The position numbers were made by a program, and so were the translations under genes. From Schaalia turicensis ACS-279-V-Col4 (GTDB lineage: Bacteria > Actinomycetota > Actinomycetes > Actinomycetales > Actinomycetaceae), in assembly GCF_000296505.1 (NCBI RefSeq), contig NZ_JH815209.1:636341-700340 (forward strand): a stretch of DNA of 64,000 nt, written 5' to 3'. Below the pieces are notes generated by a model that worked only from the letters and a program-made list of their open reading frames with translations, had not been told where the DNA came from and searched no databases. Below, piece by piece: positions 55,183 through 64,000 of this stretch. Numbering within the stretch: the first letter of the stretch is position 1; each line of letters begins with the position of its first letter.

Positions 55183-55940
55183 GCGACTTCTCCACTTTGA
55201 TTGTGGGAGTCGGAACAGGTCGCAAGTTCACACGCCTCAGTTTCAAGGCTTTCGGATCCGTATGCCTGTTTCATTAGCTTTGGGGTGAGGACTTCGCGGA
55301 CGGGACCGAAGGCGATCTGGCGCCCAGCGACAAGGATTGCTTGATCGCAGACGTCATAGGCTAATGAGAGATCGTGTGTTGAAACGACGACGCTTGTTCC
55401 ATCATTTTTTGCGCGTCGAATGATTCCGAGTAGGGCATCACGATTGGGCTGGTCCAAACCGTTGAAGGGTTCGTCCAGCAGAATCAGTTTCGGTTGGGCG
55501 ATAAGTGCGCGCGCTACGAGTACACGCTGGCGTTGCCCGCCTGATAGTTCACCGAAACGGTCCTTGGCTCGGCTGAGAAGACCAACATTTGTCAGAGTGC
55601 TGGCGACTTTTTCTCGGTGGGCTTTCCTGGGGAAACGGGCAAGTCCGATCTGTTTGTAGAGACCCATCATGACGACTTGTTCAACAGTGATGGGGAATGT
55701 CAGGTCGAGGTCAGCCGATTGAGGGACGTATCCGATGGTGTCGGGAATGCCGTCAATGTGTCCTTCGAGGATAGGGACGCTTCGGGCTAGGGCTTTGAGT
55801 AGCGTCGTTTTTCCAGATCCGTTTGGGCCGACTAGGGCGAGCGCCTCACCGGGGTTCATGCGCCCTTGAACCCCGGTGAGGACGACGCGCGTCCCGTAGC
55901 CAACTCCAGCGTCGTGAAAGGTGATGCCGTTCGTGGTCAC
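55179..55940 (-). CDS. metal ABC transporter ATP-binding protein
   Basis: The 253-aa ATPase has Walker A GPNGSGKTT, signature LSGGQRQRV, Walker B LILLDEPFNGLD and switch His in VVVSTHDLS. It energises the two permeases. It lies 9 bases after the binding-protein gene. Confidence 0.95.
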   Translation of the reverse strand: MTTNGITFHDAGVGYGTRVVLTGVQGRMNPGEALALVGPNGSGKTTLLKALARSVPILEGHIDGIPDTIGYVPQSADLDLTFPITVEQVVMMGLYKQIGLARFPRKAHREKVASTLTNVGLLSRAKDRFGELSGGQRQRVLVARALIAQPKLILLDEPFNGLDQPNRDALLGIIRRAKNDGTSVVVSTHDLSLAYDVCDQAILVAGRQIAFGPVREVLTPKLMKQAYGSESLETEACELATCSDSHNQSGEVA

Positions 55941-55949
55941 GGGTATTGC

Positions 55950-57131
55950 CTACTTCAAGTTGTCTGGAAGCTCGGCCGGAGTGCCATCCCAAGCAGTGAC
56001 GATGGTCGTGACGTTGTGGATGATTGAGCCGGTGTAGGTTTCTCCCGCGGATCCTGCCGGTCCCAAGGAATCGCCGTATAGGGCGTCGTCGCCAATGATG
56101 GCTTTCACACCGGCTAGTTCAGCGATCTTCTCGATTGACTTTGAATTGTTCGAGTTTTCGGCGAAGAGCGCTTTTGCTCCAGAGTCGATGACGGTCTGGG
56201 CGGCTTCCTGAATGTGTTCAGCGGTCGCGTCCTGCTGTTCATTGAAGTCAGATAGGGCCGAGCCGATGAAGTCGATCCCGTAGTCCTTGGAGAAGTAGCC
56301 GAACGCATCATGTGACGAGAAGAGAATGCGCGAGTCTGCCGGAACGCTATTGATCGAGTCTTGGACCCACTGGTCAAGGTCGCGCAGTTTGTCGGCGTAA
56401 ACGCTGACACTTTCTTCAATTCCTGCGGCGGAGTCGGGGGCTACTTCTTTGAGGAATTCACCAATGTTGGCAACTTGAACAGCTGCATTCTTTGGGCTTG
56501 TCCACACGTGGGGATCGTAGACAAATTCAGGTTCCGTTTCGCCTTCTGCTGGCGGGAAGGGCCACTTGCGCACCTCGACCTTTTGGGTGCCTCGTTCGAT
56601 CGTGTAGGGCAACGAATCGTCTTCGGTGATGGCTTGCGGGTCGGTTACTTCTTTGCTGGTCAGAATGCCACTGGTGACGCCCATCGTTCCTTTGAAGCCG
56701 GATGCTTCAATTGCACGATCGAGGAAATGCTCGAGGTCAACTCCGGATACAAGGAGCACGTCTGCTTTGGCAAGTGCTGTCGCTTGCGAGGGAGTGAGCT
56801 CATGTTCGTGAGCTGATGCGTTGGGGGCAAGAAGGCAGGTGAGTTCGAGTCGCGTTTGGTTCGTGGCATCTTCACTACCAATTGTGGTCTTTTGTCCGTC
56901 TGCGCCTGTTTTCTCGAGGACGAGGCCTGCCGTCGCTGGCGCGCCGGCAGCGATCTGCGTGACATAGTCACAGATTTGGGTTGTGGTGGCAACGATGCCG
57001 ACTTTTCCATGCTCCGTTCCGCTATTCGCGCTGGCGTTGGATGCGTCGTGGTTGGCGCAACCGGCAAGAGCCAGACCGAGCACACTGGTAAGTGCCGCTC
57101 CTTGGAAAATACGGGTATTTGAGCGATGCAT
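55950..57131 (-). CDS. metal-binding lipoprotein of ABC transporter (ZnuA/TroA family)
   Basis: ATG 57131 with GGAG 9 bases upstream. The lipobox LALAGC puts the lipid-anchored Cys at residue 25. The 393-aa protein has the family metal ligands in HEHELTPSQ, DPHVWTSPKN and FSSHDAFGYF, plus a Glu/Asp near the C-terminus. There is no His-rich loop, so Mn or low-flux Zn is as likely as Zn. It captures metal for the three downstream genes. Confidence 0.9.
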   Translation of the reverse strand: MHRSNTRIFQGAALTSVLGLALAGCANHDASNASANSGTEHGKVGIVATTTQICDYVTQIAAGAPATAGLVLEKTGADGQKTTIGSEDATNQTRLELTCLLAPNASAHEHELTPSQATALAKADVLLVSGVDLEHFLDRAIEASGFKGTMGVTSGILTSKEVTDPQAITEDDSLPYTIERGTQKVEVRKWPFPPAEGETEPEFVYDPHVWTSPKNAAVQVANIGEFLKEVAPDSAAGIEESVSVYADKLRDLDQWVQDSINSVPADSRILFSSHDAFGYFSKDYGIDFIGSALSDFNEQQDATAEHIQEAAQTVIDSGAKALFAENSNNSKSIEKIAELAGVKAIIGDDALYGDSLGPAGSAGETYTGSIIHNVTTIVTAWDGTPAELPDNLK

Positions 57132-57149
57132 TGATTAAGACTCCATTTT

Positions 57150-57183
57150 CATGTACAGTTTCGGGCACCCGAAACTGTACATG
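57150..57183. promoter_or_regulatory. perfect 34-bp operator palindrome before the metal transporter operon
   Basis: The arms CATGTACAGTTTCGGG (57150-57165) and the exact complement (57168-57183) with two bases between lie 19 bases upstream of the lipoprotein ATG. The core TTTCGGG-CA-CCCGAAA is the kind of site bound by DtxR/MntR-class metalloregulators. Metal-dependent repression is inferred. Confidence 0.75.
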
Positions 57184-57303
57184 AGAACACCTTAACTTGC
57201 AACATCCCAAGTTTATTGAGGTACTCCTATAGCACCTTGCTCTAGAAAACCATGTGGGGGGTGGACCATTCGACCCATCCCCCACAAAGCTAAGAGCTAT
57301 TGG

Positions 57304-57861
57304 TCAGCGAAGAGGTGCGAGAGCGTCCGTGCGCGCAACCATTGCCGCAACCATGTCCTGAACCTCGTTGTCATGATGCGCGCCCGGCTTGAATTCCGAC
57401 ATGTTTTCAAAGTCGGTAATGAGCGAAAGCGAAACCTGCTGAGTGACCATCGTAGCTTCGAAGTTCGCCAGAATCTGACGCAGGTGTTCAACCTGACGGA
57501 CACCACCGCTGAAGGAGTAGCCGACGAAGCCGACACCCTTATTCGCGAGAGCCTTGGGCTCAAGGAAGTCGATAGCGTTCTTCAGAGCGCCAGGAATTGA
57601 GTGGTTGTACTCCGGAGAAACAAAGATCAGTGCATCGTAAGACGAAACCGTTTCGCTGAACTTTGCGCCACCAGGATCCTGCGGGGTAGCCATTGCAGGC
57701 GGCATCGGCTCAGCGAAAAGGGACATATTGAAGGAAGCAATGTCAATAACATCAGCGTTGACACCTTCAACAGTATTCGCTTTGTCGACAACCCACTGAG
57801 CAACAGATGCGCCAAGGCGGTTCGGACGGACGGTGCCAAGAATAACGCCAAGACGGGTCAT
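57304..57861 (-). CDS. NADPH-dependent FMN reductase-like oxidoreductase
   Basis: The 185-aa flavodoxin-fold protein has LGVILGTVRPNRLGASVAQWV (phosphate-binding loop) and FVSPEYNHSIPGALKNAIDF, the family's conserved motif. It probably reduces flavin or quinone. A monocistronic gene downstream of the metal transporter promoter region. Confidence 0.9.
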   Translation of the reverse strand: MTRLGVILGTVRPNRLGASVAQWVVDKANTVEGVNADVIDIASFNMSLFAEPMPPAMATPQDPGGAKFSETVSSYDALIFVSPEYNHSIPGALKNAIDFLEPKALANKGVGFVGYSFSGGVRQVEHLRQILANFEATMVTQQVSLSLITDFENMSEFKPGAHHDNEVQDMVAAMVARTDALAPLR

Positions 57862-58123
57862 GATAAACTCCCTAAGACTATTTGAACTCTCAACTACTAT
57901 ATACTTATTTCAATCTTCAATCAACGTCACGTGAGGTACGTTCAGACACTGCAAGAACCTTCTGGATCCCTCAGTGATTCAATGCGCCTACGAACTAATG
58001 ACAGAATGGTCGACGCGGTAGCCAAAACCAACGAACGTACGCATTGAGTGAGCCAACATTCAAGGGACGGTCGTAGACAAAAGGTGGGCTAGAGTTTCCT
58101 CTAGCCCACCTTTTAACGTTGAA
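57862..58123. other. intergenic region with terminator
   Basis: No gene was found. The hairpin at 58079-58114 is listed separately. Confidence 0.5.
58079..58114 (-). terminator. terminator after the antitoxin-like gene
   Basis: Perfect arms AAAAGGTGGGCTAGAG and complement with a 4-base loop, followed on the minus strand by TTTTGTC. Confidence 0.8.
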
Positions 58124-58324
58124 TCATTCACCGATCTTGTCGTCAACAACGTCGCGAGCTGCGTCAATCTTGTCGTCAAACTTACCGCCGGTAGCTGTCT
58201 TGGCTACATCTGCAACCTTATCCAGGATGCCGTCGGTGTTTTCTTCGGTCATCATACCTTTGGCAGCGTCGGTGGCCTGGTCCTTGAGTTCTTCGGCCTT
58301 GCCCTTGAGATCGTCGAGGTTCAT
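58124..58324 (-). CDS. MT0933/Rv0909-like antitoxin family small protein
   Basis: ATG 58324 lies 5 bases after AAGGAG. The 66-aa acidic/basic helical product (LDDLKGKAEELKDQAT...) ends TGGKFDDKIDAARDVVDDKIGE, the conserved segment of the MT0933 antitoxin family. No toxin gene is adjacent, so a stress-protein role like CsbD is equally possible. Confidence 0.78.
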   Translation of the reverse strand: MNLDDLKGKAEELKDQATDAAKGMMTEENTDGILDKVADVAKTATGGKFDDKIDAARDVVDDKIGE

Positions 58325-58648
58325 TGTTTCTCCTTGTATTAAGAACGATGTCGTGTTCAGTCTACGAGAACCTTGAAGGTTGCGCAGCATATAACGACGA
58401 CTCACTGCTTACAATGAGCGACAATACGAGAGATACTAGGGGCCAACAGAGCACACTGGGAGAACGCTCAATTGCAGAAGGGGCCCATCAACACCGCCTT
58501 CTCAGATGGGCACGTGCAACAGTGGCGCCCCGACAAGTACCCGCAGGCGAACATCTTGAAAGAGCGACAGCGCAAACCATCTTCGCGCTTTGTGCACAGT
58601 AGTAAACCCCTTGGAGGGGTGCTCCAAGGGGTTTACGTGAGTTAAAAT
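58325..58648. other. gap between antitoxin-like gene and 5S rRNA
   Basis: No gene is supported. The region holds the rrn terminator hairpin at 58602-58636. Confidence 0.5.
58602..58636 (-). terminator. rRNA operon terminator
   Basis: Perfect 15-base arms (GTAAACCCCTTGGAG with complement) with a GGGTG loop just beyond the 5S 3' end, placed for leftward transcription. Confidence 0.85.
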
Positions 58649-58765
58649 TGCGGCGGTGTCCTACTCTCCCACACTCTGTCGGGTGCAGTACCATTGGCGT
58701 TTGTGGGCTTAGCTTCCGGGTTCGGAATGTTTCCGGGCGTTTCCCCACTACTATGACCACCGCAA
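58649..58765 (-). rRNA. rrf: 5S ribosomal RNA
   Basis: On the minus strand the sequence runs GCGGTGGTCATAGT... CCGAACCCGGAAGCTAAGC ... GGAGAGTAGGACACCGCC. It has complementary ends and the expected length of about 117. Confidence 0.93.
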
Positions 58766-58871
58766 AAATGGTCACTCGCTTGTGTTGTCCACTCCCCCTT
58801 GCTGGGGGTGTGGGTTGAGTGTGATTCGTATAGTGGTTGTAAGCAGTCTTACTTTTGGTTGCCTTTTTGTG

Positions 58872-61990
<3,119 letters not shown>

Positions 61991-62325
61991 AACAAAACCA
62001 CACAACAAGAAAATAAAGATGCTCACAACCACTATACAAATCACAAACAACCCACCACACACACCACCACCCCCCAAACACCCCACAAACACAGGGCGCA
62101 ACAAAAAAGAGAGGCGGCAACATGCGAGCCAAAACGCTCAAACGGTGTTGAACGTGAACCCGACAGCGTGTCTGCTTCCATGGAGCTTGCACCCCTGTTT
62201 TCCACTAAAAACACCCACGCACCCACACCCACCAAGAAAAACCCTCGGTGAACACATGCGAGCACAAGAAACACACACCACACACACTCACGTGCCATGA
62301 TGCGCATCCCCAAAAACGGGCTCCC
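61991..62325. other. 16S-23S spacer without tRNA
   Basis: No tRNA fold was seen in these 335 bases. The spacer is rich in CACACC and ACAC runs. Short complementary stretches suit rRNA processing stems. Confidence 0.6.
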
Positions 62326-63875
<1,550 letters not shown>

Positions 63876-64000
63876 CATATCCAGAAAAAACCAACCACCA
63901 AAACGCGGCCAGCCAATCCCAACAATAAAAACAAACTCAAAAACAAAAAACAGGCATAAAAACAAACACACTATCGAGTTCACAAACAACACCCACACAC
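63876..64000 (-). promoter_or_regulatory. rRNA operon leader, partly outside window
   Basis: AT-rich leader upstream of the 16S gene, with A- and CAAA-rich runs. The promoter itself is probably beyond the right edge. Confidence 0.5.

Noticed and set aside
61991..62325. tRNA genes in the 16S-23S spacer
   Set aside because: No cloverleaf or conserved TTCGAAT/GGTTCGA arm was visible.

Overview
The window looks like a high-GC Gram-positive chromosome, most likely an oral or gut actinomycete of the family Actinomycetaceae (Actinomyces/Schaalia type). Evidence: sortase-anchored pilin and adhesin genes, an actinobacterial sucC-sucD-DUF6350-purH cluster, PspC/toastrack-like envelope-stress genes, an MT0933/Rv0909-type antitoxin-like protein, and an rRNA operon whose 16S-23S spacer has no tRNA. 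The species is inferred, not proven.

Layout. 1-8.8 kb (minus): a surface-fibre locus with a giant LPXTG adhesin (1528-8763) interrupted by one in-frame TAG at 7453-7455, followed by a SpaA/SpaH-like major pilin cut by the window edge. 9.0-14.6 kb: a type I methylation locus with an RHH protein, a GIY-YIG protein, hsdM and a half-size hsdS in one operon. A tyrosine recombinase and a second, oppositely oriented half-hsdS lie next to it. Inverted repeats at both borders of the target-recognition segment make it look invertible. No hsdR is present. 15.0-17.5 kb: a single gene joining an EcsC domain to a serpin domain. 17.6-26.0 kb: an integrative mobilizable element of higher GC, with relaxase, MobC, ParA/ParB, a YraN-like protein, a second RHH protein, integrase, excisionase and an XRE regulator. 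It abuts the 3' end of guaA. Five palindromes of the form CGTAC-N6-GTACG sit at the xis/XRE and parA promoters and suggest one regulator controls integration and partition. Seven TTACTCCC copies lie between the element and guaA.

26-58 kb: ordinary chromosome, with guaA, a hypothetical gene, purH under a ZTP riboswitch, DUF6350, sucD, sucC, pcrA, UPF0371/DUF1846, a PspC-type two-component module, a secreted GH29 fucosidase, metG, a pncA-like gene, rsmI, a Mn/Zn ABC transporter, an FMN reductase and an antitoxin-like protein. A short dispersed motif (core AACAAGCGCG) occurs about 22 times by hand count between 27.8 and 51.8 kb. It is mostly intergenic, and I found no copy in the first 26 kb. 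58.6-63.9 kb: an rRNA operon on the minus strand (16S, 23S, 5S).

The best candidates for something undescribed are the EcsC-serpin fusion on the island, the half-HsdS inversion locus lacking hsdR but carrying a GIY-YIG gene, the element-wide CGTAC-N6-GTACG operator set, and the dispersed AACAAGCGCG repeat family.
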